Position numbers and translations under genes: made by a program. The notes under the pieces were generated by a model. The model was not told the origin of the DNA, ran no database searches, and saw only the letters and a program-made list of their open reading frames with translations. A stretch of DNA of 64,000 nucleotides, taken from Bacteroidota bacterium (lineage in GTDB: Bacteria > Bacteroidota > Bacteroidia > B-17B0 > Aurantibacillaceae). Shown one piece after another: positions 16,468 through 24,619 of this stretch. The stretch's first letter is position 1; every line of letters starts with the position of its first letter. The stretch lies in contig JAJONO010000051.1 of the NCBI GenBank assembly GCA_021323535.1, forward strand, positions 1 to 64,000, read 5' to 3'.

Positions 16468-16971
16468 GTGACAACCGATAACACAAACGACATAGACATT
16501 CTTCTAACACTCAATCCTCACGGTTGGAGCACCTGTTATATTGTTAAGGATGGAAAGTGTTTTGAACTTACTATTTCACACGTGTTTGGCGATCCATATT
16601 CAGATCTGATCAACGCGCTCACTGCATTAATAAATAACGGGAACGAAGTTTCTTTTTTCTGGTACGGAGAGCCCGGAGGCGAAAAAATAGAAATAAAAAG
16701 AGTCAAGGATAATAACCACATGGTTAACGTACTGGTTAATGGATTCTATGAGTCTTACGGCGACCTGATCAAAGATTTTGAACTTACTGTAGAGTTTCAG
16801 ATCAAGCTACGACAATTAATTACCCTGTTTTATCTTCAGCTTCGTAAAACATTCCTGCTCTTAAAAGACAAAGAGTACTCAAAGAACAGGCAAGAAGATT
16901 TTCCATTTGATGTTTACCTTAAATTTGAAGCTTTGGTAACAATATACCTTCAAAGTAAAGAAAGGCTTTAA
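16468..16971 (+). CDS. Conserved hypothetical protein, cytoplasmic
   Basis: 167 residues from a GTG start at 16468; no ATG is nearby in frame. No signal peptide or membrane segment. The N-terminal half is mixed alpha/beta with NPHGWSTCYIVKDGK and VSFFWYGEPGGEKIEIKR; the C-terminal half is helical with many charged residues. No catalytic signature or named family recognised. It follows the ACP-like gene after 58 bases and has no clear promoter of its own, so it may be read through from that pair. Confidence 0.6.
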   Translation: MTTDNTNDIDILLTLNPHGWSTCYIVKDGKCFELTISHVFGDPYSDLINALTALINNGNEVSFFWYGEPGGEKIEIKRVKDNNHMVNVLVNGFYESYGDLIKDFELTVEFQIKLRQLITLFYLQLRKTFLLLKDKEYSKNRQEDFPFDVYLKFEALVTIYLQSKERL

Positions 16972-16978
16972 ATATGCT

Positions 16979-17007
16979 TTTGCACACTAAAAATCTTTAT
17001 ATATTTG
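16979..17007 (+). promoter_or_regulatory. Bacteroidota-type promoter of the NYN gene
   Basis: TTTG at 16979-16982 and TATATTTG at 17000-17007 are separated by 17 bases, close to the TTTG-N19-TAnnTTTG consensus. It overlaps the end of the preceding region and starts an 85-base leader to the ATG at 17094. Confidence 0.6.
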
Positions 17008-17025
17008 TTATATCGCAATAGCTCC

Positions 17026-17050
17026 AATCCTGCAACCCTGAGGATTTTTG
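17026..17050 (+). terminator. Terminator-like hairpin in the leader of the NYN gene
   Basis: AATCCT (17026-17031) and AGGATT (17041-17046) form a 6-bp stem with a nine-base loop, followed by five T. It lies between the promoter and the coding start, so it could act as an attenuator or simply as a weak pause site. Confidence 0.4.
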
Positions 17051-17093
17051 TTTCTATTAATTAACTATAATCATATTACCTGATAATAAAAAA

Positions 17094-17831
17094 ATGAAAG
17101 ACCTAAGACTCGCGGTTTTAATAGACGCTGATAATGTTCCGTATTCAAACATAAAAGAAATGTTGGCGGAAATATCTAAAAACGGAACGCCTACAATTAA
17201 AAGGATATACGGCGATTGGACAAAACCTACACTTTCAGGATGGAAAAATGTTCTTTTGGAAAACGCAATAACCCCAATACAACAATACAGTTACACAAGC
17301 GGCAAAAACTCGAGCGACAGCGCTTTAATTATCGACGCTATGGACATTTTATATGCAGAGAAGGTTGACGGATTTTGTATTGTATCTTCAGACAGTGATT
17401 TTACAAGACTGGCTACAAGACTAAGAGAAACAGGAATGAAAGTGATTGGAATAGGTGAAAAGAAAACACCGCTGCCATTCATAACAGCATGTGATAAATT
17501 TGTTTATATAGAAATATTAAAAACACCTGCAAAAACTACTAAAGAAACAAATACCAAAAAGTCAAAATCAGAACCTGTTACATTAGGAAAAATTGACGGG
17601 CAACTAATTGATCTTTTAACCAAAAGTGTTGTAGATCTGGCCGACGAAAGCGGTTGGACATTCTTAGGAGAATTAGGAAGTTTTATCCTTAAAAAGAAAG
17701 CCGATTTCGATCCCAGGAATTATGGCTTTGCAAAGCTTTTGCCTCTGATAAAAAGTACCGGACAATTTAGTATTGACGAAAGAGAATCCAGTAATAAAAA
17801 CACGAAACACATTTACATTAAGATAAAGTAA
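17094..17831 (+). CDS. NYN-domain ribonuclease-like protein with C-terminal OST-HTH/LOTUS domain
   Basis: 245 residues. The N-terminal NYN (PIN-like) domain shows the acidic metal site: D11-A-D13 in VLIDADNVP, D75 in SSDSALIIDAMD, and D100-S-D102 in IVSSDSDFTRLATRLRE. Res 165-245 match an OST-HTH/LOTUS RNA-binding domain (DESGWTFLGELGSFILKKK ... RNYGFAKLLPLIKS). The pairing is widespread in bacteria and suggests RNA cleavage or RNA-quality functions, but targets are unknown. It has its own promoter and a hairpin in the leader. Confidence 0.9.
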   Translation: MKDLRLAVLIDADNVPYSNIKEMLAEISKNGTPTIKRIYGDWTKPTLSGWKNVLLENAITPIQQYSYTSGKNSSDSALIIDAMDILYAEKVDGFCIVSSDSDFTRLATRLRETGMKVIGIGEKKTPLPFITACDKFVYIEILKTPAKTTKETNTKKSKSEPVTLGKIDGQLIDLLTKSVVDLADESGWTFLGELGSFILKKKADFDPRNYGFAKLLPLIKSTGQFSIDERESSNKNTKHIYIKIK

Positions 17832-17978
17832 TCCACTACCCCCGGTATTTATTTCTGTTCTCGAAACCTATCTGCTAAAAATGCAACAAGTTGCTTTAAC
17901 AGTGAGATCCCTAACTGTAAACCAAGTTCAGATAAACTTATATATTTGTCGTTCATTCTTATCATAAAACCGTTCAAA

Positions 17979-18731
17979 TTGACGCCACCTTTTCAAAGAT
18001 TAATTCTTTTATTCCTATTGGTTAATTTGATCTCTTGTAATAGCCATTCTCGATTAAATAAACGCGAAAAACAATCTTTAGAGAAATATTTCTGGGGCAA
18101 TAATGAAATGTCGTTGGATAGTATTAAGGATTACAAATTGAACATAGTTCTTAAGAATATAAGTGCTAATTCATTAAATGAGTCCAGTAAAACAAATGAC
18201 ACCGCAATGGTATTAGGAGAAAATAATTTATTTTTCTCGGCAACAAAACAAAATAATTTTTATACAGATGGCAAATACTTCTTTTTCTTTTATCCGGAAA
18301 AGACCTCGATGTACGGAGAATCAAAGAAAGATAGAACCCTTAGATACTATTCTAATGTTATACAAGTCCTTAGGTACTGCATGCACAACTTGATTAGTTA
18401 TTCTGTCGACAGTGCTAAGGCTTTTAATACTATTATTATCAATTTGCCCGAAAACAATGACCTAAACTGCAACACAATTAACATTAAAGTTTCCAATACA
18501 AATGAGACGTTTAGGATTAAAAACATCGATTATGTTGTTAACATCGAAAGGAATAATCAAATGCAAACCAGCCAATCTTCAATTGATATACTTAATTATT
18601 GCTTCAATACCGGTAAATGTCATGATACACTTAACTTATCCCAAAATAATTTCTATACAGAATCTAATGGCGAAGTTTTATTAAAAGGACCATATGCAAC
18701 TTACAAGCTTGAAAAGTTTTTTCAGTGGTAA
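17979..18731 (+). CDS. Lipoprotein of unknown function
   Basis: The open frame begins at TTG 17946, but that codon lies in a TATATTTG -7 element (17941-17948), so translation more likely starts at TTG 17979 (MTPPFQRLILLFLLVNLISC). That gives a signal peptide ending in a lipobox with Cys, so the protein is probably a lipoprotein of about 250 residues. The mature part is rich in Asn, Ser and Lys with no recognised motif. It stands alone, followed by a 496-base non-coding stretch. Start codon choice is moderately uncertain. Confidence 0.6.
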   Translation: MTPPFQRLILLFLLVNLISCNSHSRLNKREKQSLEKYFWGNNEMSLDSIKDYKLNIVLKNISANSLNESSKTNDTAMVLGENNLFFSATKQNNFYTDGKYFFFFYPEKTSMYGESKKDRTLRYYSNVIQVLRYCMHNLISYSVDSAKAFNTIIINLPENNDLNCNTINIKVSNTNETFRIKNIDYVVNIERNNQMQTSQSSIDILNYCFNTGKCHDTLNLSQNNFYTESNGEVLLKGPYATYKLEKFFQW

Positions 18732-18840
18732 AATTTCATAGTTAATGAAACATTTTATTTTCCTATGGTTTGCTGCAACATTGTAAATCAAGAAAGAGGT
18801 TAAAACAGCAGTTTCTCATTATATAAATTATAACTGTGTA

Positions 18841-18888
18841 GAACATTTCCAAAGTATCAACTAAGCGCCCATGAACTTTGACAATGTA
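18841..18888. repeat. Inverted-repeat element, copy 1
   Basis: GAACATTTCCAAAGT (18841-18855) faces ACTTTGACAATGTAC across a spacer containing AAGCGCCCATGA. It matches the layout of 19168-19216, including the spacer word AAGC(C)GCC. Confidence 0.65.
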
Positions 18889-19167
18889 CCTGTTATTTTA
18901 TCTTTGGGTTCTCGCCACTTTTCTCGCAGAGGAGTGCAGAAGGTTTCGCAGAAGACGCAGAGCTGAATGTGCTAATTTCTCGCAAAGTTGCCTTTAGGTT
19001 TACACTGTCAATAATCTGATAGTGTTTAATTTTCTGCATTAGCAGAAGATCATTCTCTTCACCAAACTTTGTGAACCTCTGTGAATCCCTCTGCGCAGCC
19101 GCTTGCGGCCTTTGTGATTAAAAACATAGACAACACAAATTACCTTTAAATAGTCGATGGTTCGTAA

Positions 19168-19216
19168 GAACATTGCCAAAGTAAAAACAAGCCGCCTAAG
19201 AACTTTGGCAATGTTT
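19168..19216. repeat. Inverted-repeat element, copy 2, next to the 3' end of the OmpA-like gene
   Basis: GAACATTGCCAAAGT (19168-19182) and ACTTTGGCAATGTTT (19202-19216) are near-perfect inverted arms around AAAACAAGCCGCCTAAGA. It lies 11 bases after the stop of the minus-strand gene ending at 19228 and may act as its terminator. The arm also occurs inside composite repeats A and B (ACTTTGGCAATGTTC at 13608-13622). Confidence 0.7.
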
Positions 19217-19227
19217 CAGTTAGAATA

Positions 19228-21690
19228 TTACTTAGCCTTTAAAAGCTCCATGGCCTCCTGAATAGAAATAACATCGCCCCTGAACGTTGCAATGGTAAAG
19301 GCTTCCGAAAACCCTTTATCAGCAAGTTCTTTCGCGAATTTATCAGCTGCTTCCTGCGTAGGGAATTTACCGGCTGTATAACGAATGCTTCCGGTCGAAG
19401 TTCCTTGTTTTTCTAATCCCTTAATATCTTTGAACTGCTCGTCTTTTATTTTTTCAGATGCAGGTCTTACAGTTCCACCTAACTGAACAGTGAACACAAC
19501 TAATTTTTTATCTACCGAGCTAAATGTTTTGTTTTCATTCAAATCCTCTTTGTAGTTTTTGTCAACAAGCGTTGCTTTTGTCTCACTCATAGGAATACGT
19601 TTACCTTCCTTGTAAGCAGTAACGAATGCGTCGCTGTAACCCTGAATTACTAAGTCGGCACGCACCGCCGCGGCTTCTTCAATGGTTTTAAATCCTTTGG
19701 TTACGTAACGGTAAACGCTCTCTCCTGTTTTTAATTCGAGAACTCCCGCGCTTGTATTAAATACGCTTGTAGAAATTTTATTTTTGAAAGCTCCTAACTG
19801 CACACGATACACAACATCGGAACGGTTAAACGATCCTTCGGTATCAATGGCTGCTGTGTTGGTTGTAGCCGCCGCTGTACCAGAAGCAACCGAAGTTGTA
19901 TTTGATGTTGCAGAGTTTGTTCCGGTAGTAGCGCTGTTAGTGCCAGATGTAGCAGAATTGGTTCCGGAAGAGATAGTGTTCGTTCCTCCAACGGTACTTG
20001 TCATGAGGTCGTCGTCTGTTTCTTTCTTAAGTAACTCAGCAAGTTCGGCTTCAGTGATCTGCATCACATTTTTTCCTTTAAGTTTAGAAACGCTGGCGCC
20101 TTTGTTTCCTTCTTTTCTGAATTCATCTCTGCGTTTAATTGCAGTAGCAACTTTTCCATATTCACCCGCGGTGTAAACAACGGTTGTTCCATCATCGAGT
20201 GTAACCGATTTAATATCGCCAATACTTAAGAGTAATGCCAGTTCATCGCTTGGAATAGATCCCTGGTATCTTGCCAACTCAACTGTATAAATGTCTTTTT
20301 TGTTTTTGAAGTTTGTTTTCTTCGGATCAAGAGCAAAAGCGTTTCCAATAAATTCTTCCTGTGCATTATCGCCAACCGAATCGTTATTAAACTGGTTGTA
20401 CCATGCCTGCCAGTATTCAGGTGTTTGCCCAACTCCTCTTTCGTTCACCGGAGTTCCGGCAACGGTGGCCAATTCATCATCACGAAAATCAGGAACTCCG
20501 TCTTTGTCTCCATCAAGCGGACAACCTTTAGCATCTACTTTTGCGCCGGGTTCTGTCCCAAAACATTCGTCATGTAAATCATCAACACCATCTTTGTCGC
20601 TGTCCACCTGGTCCATTGCCAGCCAGAATTTTTCGTCAAGGGTATCTTTGTTTCTGTTACGTTTCGGGATCGGTTTCGCAATAAGATCGTACTGAACTGC
20701 AAACGATGTATAAGTGAAGTTATCTTTTTTCTTATCGCCAACACGGCTGCCGATACTATTGTTTGAAATACCATCGATATAATCGGTTGTTGTAAAAAAT
20801 ATCTGGAAGTTTAATTTAAAATCAATACGGTCAGTCACTTTCATAATGGCCCCTGCTCCAACCGGAAAAGCAATAGCGGCCTCACGGTATTTTCCAAAAC
20901 CATCGGCATTACGTTCACGGATATCGGTCTCGTAACTGTAGTCGCGAATAAGATCAACAGCGTATTGAGCATCTGCCGCGCCTTCCGCTTTGTCTTTAAT
21001 GCTTCCGTCGCTCCAGTAATAATATTTTTGCCCGTTCCTGTCGGTAAGATCAGTTTTACTTAAGAATTCAAAACCACATACGCCGGCACTAATGTAAGGA
21101 CGAATAGGATGCTTATCAGTAAAGAAATTTCCAAAGTCATAAAGTAAGTTCACGCCACCCGCGCGAATCTCCGATTGAAAATTTTCTTTACGCGAACTAT
21201 TATAAGTTGCTTCGTTGGCTCCAAGCTTTCCAAACATCACGTTAAAGTTTAGCAAGAGATAACGGTTAAGACGTTGCGAAATATTTAAATCAAAAGCCGG
21301 ACGAGCGGTTAAAGGAATCTGGAATTGTTTCTGGTATAGGTCGCCATAAAATCCAAATCTGCCAACTCCCAGAGAAATTTTTGGTTTCATGCGCTGTTCT
21401 TTGCTATCGAAAGTATCAAGCGGGTGAAGCGGATCGTTATGTCCTTCTTCGTTATAACGGAAAAGTGCTTCGGCGTAAACAGTTTGTGTTGGAATTACCT
21501 GCGGGTTAAGAACGTTGTAAAGAGAATCTCCCACCTTTTCTGGTCCTTTCGGTCCATAATAAATTTCTTTTTCGTTTTCATAATACTTCAACAGCTCTTC
21601 GGGCGTCATTTTATCTAACGCTGAACTGTCTGTTTGAGAACGAACAAAAACAGAAACTAAAAGTAACGCGAAAAGTATTAGTTTCTTCAT
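19228..21690 (-). CDS. Outer-membrane barrel/TSP3-repeat protein with SPOR-like domains
   Basis: 820-residue exported protein (signal peptide to about res 18). Res 90-345 resemble an outer-membrane beta-barrel (repeated aromatic-ended strands such as KISLGVGRFGFYGDLY and LNFNVMFGKL). Res 355-420 hold acidic calcium-binding repeats of the thrombospondin type 3 kind (DSDKDGVDDLHDECFG, DGDKDGVPDFRDDE). The C-terminal half carries three SPOR-like units beginning IYTVELARYQ, VYRVQLGAFK and VFTVQLGGT, separated by a Thr/Ser/Asn linker (TNSATSGTNSATTG). SPOR domains bind denuded peptidoglycan, so the protein likely anchors the outer membrane to the wall. It lies downstream of a shorter SPOR protein gene on the same strand (33-base gap), probably as an operon. 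Confidence 0.72.
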   Translation of the reverse strand: MKKLILFALLLVSVFVRSQTDSSALDKMTPEELLKYYENEKEIYYGPKGPEKVGDSLYNVLNPQVIPTQTVYAEALFRYNEEGHNDPLHPLDTFDSKEQRMKPKISLGVGRFGFYGDLYQKQFQIPLTARPAFDLNISQRLNRYLLLNFNVMFGKLGANEATYNSSRKENFQSEIRAGGVNLLYDFGNFFTDKHPIRPYISAGVCGFEFLSKTDLTDRNGQKYYYWSDGSIKDKAEGAADAQYAVDLIRDYSYETDIRERNADGFGKYREAAIAFPVGAGAIMKVTDRIDFKLNFQIFFTTTDYIDGISNNSIGSRVGDKKKDNFTYTSFAVQYDLIAKPIPKRNRNKDTLDEKFWLAMDQVDSDKDGVDDLHDECFGTEPGAKVDAKGCPLDGDKDGVPDFRDDELATVAGTPVNERGVGQTPEYWQAWYNQFNNDSVGDNAQEEFIGNAFALDPKKTNFKNKKDIYTVELARYQGSIPSDELALLLSIGDIKSVTLDDGTTVVYTAGEYGKVATAIKRRDEFRKEGNKGASVSKLKGKNVMQITEAELAELLKKETDDDLMTSTVGGTNTISSGTNSATSGTNSATTGTNSATSNTTSVASGTAAATTNTAAIDTEGSFNRSDVVYRVQLGAFKNKISTSVFNTSAGVLELKTGESVYRYVTKGFKTIEEAAAVRADLVIQGYSDAFVTAYKEGKRIPMSETKATLVDKNYKEDLNENKTFSSVDKKLVVFTVQLGGTVRPASEKIKDEQFKDIKGLEKQGTSTGSIRYTAGKFPTQEAADKFAKELADKGFSEAFTIATFRGDVISIQEAMELLKAK

Positions 21691-21723
21691 GGGAAAATCA
21701 ATGAGTAAAGATATAAAAAAAAA

Positions 21724-23124
21724 CTATTTAAACCACTTCTGGCTGGTAATCATCAGAGCCTCCTGTACGGTAATACGTTTACCGGTATTGTAGGCAACAA
21801 CGAAAGCGCTCATAATGCCATTATTGCTTCTCATTTTTTCTCTATGGTCGCGCGCGCTTTTGTATTCATTGTGACTTCCAACCATGAATTTTGAAAACCC
21901 ACCCTGGAATTCACTCCTTATACTCTCGGAAACATTAAACTTTTTAGATAATCTTGATGAGCTTACAGCGCTGTTGGTAAAGGCTCCGATCTGTACCATA
22001 TAACTTACATTTCCTTCTTTTTTAGTAATGGTTTCATTACCGCTGTTATTGGTATTTGTATTGTTTGATGTATTATTAGCAGTGTTTTCAGAGGAAGTGG
22101 TGTTTGTATTCTGAGCGGTATTTTCTGAAGACGTTGTGTTGGTATTCTGGGCTGTAGAAGTGTTGGTTTCGCTACTTGTTGTATTGGTATTAGTGGCTAC
22201 ATTACCCGCTTCAGGTGTAATGGTTTCGGCTGGCAAAGTGTATTTTTTACTCTGGTTTTGTTCAAGGTAAGAATACTCGCCGTTAAGTGTCAGCGGGCTT
22301 TTAACGCCGCTTAAAGTGTAAGAAAGCTCAAGCTCTTCCTTTTCAGGAACTGCCACCCATACGAATTTTACTTTGCCATCGGCCACCGAAAAAGAGGCAC
22401 CCTCTGTTTTTCCGGCCTTAGCCGTAATTCCTTCAGGAAGATCGTCGCTAAACCTGGCAAAACCTTTCGTGGCTCCTTTGCTCACTTTAAGATTAACCGT
22501 GTATTCTCCATCCGCGGTTTTACTAACACTGCGTTGAACAGTAATATTTCCCACCGGTTCACTGTTGGAGTTTGTATTGGTAGGCGTACTTTCGGAAGTG
22601 CTGGTAGTTGTAGTATTGGCGGTGCTTTCAGACGAAGCGGTGTTGGTATTGACAGGAGTTTCAGAACTCGTGTTTGTGTTAGCTACAGCGCCATCGCCAC
22701 CTAAAGTCACTTCAACGGGCGCCATTTCCACCACTTGTTTGGCGTTATTTTCAACGTAAGAATATTTTCCGGCAATAATTGTTTTTCCGTTAGCGGTAGC
22801 ATCAACTACCAGCGAAAATTTAAGGATGATTTCTGCGTCTGTTGGTAAACTGGCCCATACCCACTTAGCAATACCATCAACATAACTAAAATTGGACCCT
22901 TTATTATCAATTTCGTTCACGCTGATGCCGGCAGGAAGTTCGAGCTGCATTTTTGCGAAACCACTCATGTTTCCTTTGGCGATCCTTACTTCAACAGGCA
23001 CTGTTTTGCCGGGTTGTATGCTGGTTGGAATGGTGTTGGTAATGGTAATTCCACCGTCGCCGCTGAATAAACTGTACAGGAACAGGGTCAATGAATTGAT
23101 AAGAATGAATAAATATTTTATCAT
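21724..23124 (-). CDS. Exported SPOR-domain protein with two repeated beta-sandwich domains
   Basis: 466 residues with an N-terminal signal sequence. Two similar domains of about 110 residues (near 28-140 and 200-305) share the pattern ISxxxxPG..., FAK/RFSDDLPEGI, GxSFSVADGKVKFVWVAVP and a GEYSYLE strand; they are internal duplicates. Linkers are Asn/Thr/Ser-rich, one built from a tandem 30-base unit (SENTAQNTNTTS). The C-terminus is a SPOR-like domain (YMVQIGAFTNSAVSSSRLSK), ending with AFVVAYNTGKRITVQEAL, a tail also seen in the neighbouring 820-residue protein. The two proteins likely work together at the periplasmic wall. Not a named family to my knowledge. Confidence 0.7.
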   Translation of the reverse strand: MIKYLFILINSLTLFLYSLFSGDGGITITNTIPTSIQPGKTVPVEVRIAKGNMSGFAKMQLELPAGISVNEIDNKGSNFSYVDGIAKWVWASLPTDAEIILKFSLVVDATANGKTIIAGKYSYVENNAKQVVEMAPVEVTLGGDGAVANTNTSSETPVNTNTASSESTANTTTTSTSESTPTNTNSNSEPVGNITVQRSVSKTADGEYTVNLKVSKGATKGFARFSDDLPEGITAKAGKTEGASFSVADGKVKFVWVAVPEKEELELSYTLSGVKSPLTLNGEYSYLEQNQSKKYTLPAETITPEAGNVATNTNTTSSETNTSTAQNTNTTSSENTAQNTNTTSSENTANNTSNNTNTNNSGNETITKKEGNVSYMVQIGAFTNSAVSSSRLSKKFNVSESIRSEFQGGFSKFMVGSHNEYKSARDHREKMRSNNGIMSAFVVAYNTGKRITVQEALMITSQKWFK

Positions 23125-23199
23125 GCAACTAAATTAAGTTTACTAACTCTTTAGTTGCCGTGACCTCCTCTGGTTTTAATAACAGATGAATGTTAACTT

Positions 23200-23238
23200 C
23201 CTGACTTGCCCGCCGAAGCGTTTGCGAAGGAGGTCAGG
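23200..23238. repeat. Hairpin-forming intergenic repeat
   Basis: CCTGAC (23200-23205) and GTCAGG (23233-23238) face each other around a GC-rich centre TTGCCCGCCGAAGCGTTTGC. It lies between the SDR gene and the SPOR-protein gene on the minus strand and may end the recX-SDR transcript. Confidence 0.45.
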
Positions 23239-23269
23239 GTGTAACCCTAATGGACTATAGATTGGCAGA

Positions 23270-24058
23270 TCACAAATTAGGGGTTCTGCCTCCGTCTACC
23301 GGGAGATTGATGCCATTAATGTAGCCTGCCGCCGGAGATACCAGGAAAGCCACCGCATTAGCTACTTCAGAAGCTTCGGCAAAACGTCCCATCGGAATTT
23401 CATGCAGCATTTCCTTTTTGACATCTTCTTTGTTCGCCCCTGTTTTGGCTGATTTATTGTCAATAATGGAGCTTAAACGTTGAGTAGCTGTAGCTCCCGG
23501 AAGAACATTATTTACAGTGATCCCGAATTTTCCAAGCTCGTTGGCCAGGGTCTTTGACCAGTTGCCAACCGCCGCGCGAACCGTATTACTTACTCCGAGA
23601 TTTGGAAGAGGCGCTTTTACCGAAGTTGAGATAATATTAACGATACGCCCATAACCGCTGTTCTTCATTCCCTCCACACAAGCCTGAACCAGGATGTGAT
23701 TGCAGAGAAGATGATTACTGAAAGCAGAAATAAATTCGTCGGTTTTAGCGTTAATGATTGGACCTGCGGCAGGACCACCGGTATTGTTCACCAGAATATG
23801 AACCGGACCACTACGCTGAACGAATTGTTCGGCTAGCTCTTTTAATTTATTAGGTTCACTGAAATCCACGCACAGATAAGAATGCAGCTGCGAACCGTTA
23901 GTATGTAATTCGCTTTTAACCTGCTTCAGACTTTGCTCGTTTCTTGCAACAAGGGTTACATTTGCTCCCATAGCTGCCAGCTCCATTGCTACTGCTTTTC
24001 CAATGCCCTGCGTGCTTCCGCAAACAATGGCGCGTTTATTTTTCAGATCTAAATTCAT
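23270..24058 (-). CDS. Short-chain dehydrogenase/reductase-like protein lacking the catalytic Tyr and Lys
   Basis: 262 residues with the SDR Rossmann fold: GSTQGIG (res 14-20) for NAD(P) binding, LVNNTGGP (89-96), the Ser strand NIISTS (141-146), and VNNVLPGATATQRL. The active-site Tyr-x3-Lys is replaced by Ser157 and Arg161 in GVSNTVRAAVGNWSK. A similar SNT(L/V)RA variant exists in a known SDR subgroup often labelled 3-oxoacyl-ACP reductase, so this may be a family trait rather than a mutation. Oxidoreductase activity is therefore doubtful. It lies nine bases after recX on the same strand. Confidence 0.8.
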   Translation of the reverse strand: MNLDLKNKRAIVCGSTQGIGKAVAMELAAMGANVTLVARNEQSLKQVKSELHTNGSQLHSYLCVDFSEPNKLKELAEQFVQRSGPVHILVNNTGGPAAGPIINAKTDEFISAFSNHLLCNHILVQACVEGMKNSGYGRIVNIISTSVKAPLPNLGVSNTVRAAVGNWSKTLANELGKFGITVNNVLPGATATQRLSSIIDNKSAKTGANKEDVKKEMLHEIPMGRFAEASEVANAVAFLVSPAAGYINGINLPVDGGRTPNL

Positions 24059-24067
24059 AGTCTTTGT

Positions 24068-24550
24068 TTATTCCGGTTTTAAAATTAGGTTTAATTGTTC
24101 AATTACCAAATCACTCTCAAAGCCACGTGATACCATGTAGTTCACTACAGAATAAAAATTTTTACGGCGATCATTTGACTTCATCTGTCTCAGTTTTTTC
24201 TCCATGGTTTTTAAAAGAATGGCGTCATATTCGTCGCCATCAATGCTCTTCAGGGCTTTGGTGATGCAGTAATCGCTTACTTTATGAAGTCTTAAACCGC
24301 TTTTGATTTTGTTCTTTCCCCAATGCTTGATTCTGAATTTTCCGCTGGTAAAAGCCATCGCGAAACGCTCTTCGTTTAGAAAATTTTCTGCGATAAGTTC
24401 AGTGATAATATTATCAGCCTCTTCAATGGTAAGTCCATACTCCACGAGCTTCTGGCGCGTTTCATACTGGGAACGTTCCTGGTAAGCGCACCAGTTTTTT
24501 ATTTTTTCGATCGCTAGGAAAGGTGTGATATTTAAAGGACTTCTTTTCAC
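24068..24550 (-). CDS. recX: RecX family regulatory protein
   Basis: 160 residues. RecX proteins bind RecA filaments and limit their activity during homologous recombination. Visible features are the three-helix repeats: CAYQERSQYETRQKL, FLNEERFAMAFTSGKFRIKHW (partly), WGKNKIKSGLRLHKV and the later YSVVNYMVSRGFESDLV. recA itself is not in the window. The gene is transcribed with the SDR-like gene and is divergent from the rRNA methyltransferase gene; the 69 bases between them contain both promoters. Confidence 0.88.
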   Translation of the reverse strand: MKRSPLNITPFLAIEKIKNWCAYQERSQYETRQKLVEYGLTIEEADNIITELIAENFLNEERFAMAFTSGKFRIKHWGKNKIKSGLRLHKVSDYCITKALKSIDGDEYDAILLKTMEKKLRQMKSNDRRKNFYSVVNYMVSRGFESDLVIEQLNLILKPE

Positions 24551-24619
24551 GCCACTAAATTATTTATTACTTTGCATTTCCGCTGACAGATTTTTACAAA
24601 AGCGCGAACAAATTAACCG

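Larger units (their letters stand above)
18732..19227. other. Repeat-rich non-coding stretch
   Basis: No credible gene on either strand. It contains two copies of a 48-50 base inverted-repeat element (18841-18888 and 19168-19216) and, between them, fragments of the CTCGCAGAGG / CCTCTGCG / GTGAACCTCTGTG family (18910-18965 and 19070-19115). The part from 18732 to 18840 shows nothing recognisable. Confidence 0.6.

Noticed and set aside
17946..17978. TTG start of the lipoprotein at 17946
   Set aside because: The codon is part of a TATATTTG promoter element, so it would not be in the transcript.
19784..20176. 130-residue plus-strand reading frame inside the OmpA-like gene
   Set aside because: Low-complexity Val/Pro-rich product created by the Thr/Ser-rich linker on the other strand.
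22030..22170. Short tandem repeats in the SPOR protein gene, considered as a CRISPR-like array
   Set aside because: The repeats are in frame, encode an Asn/Thr linker, and have no unique spacers.
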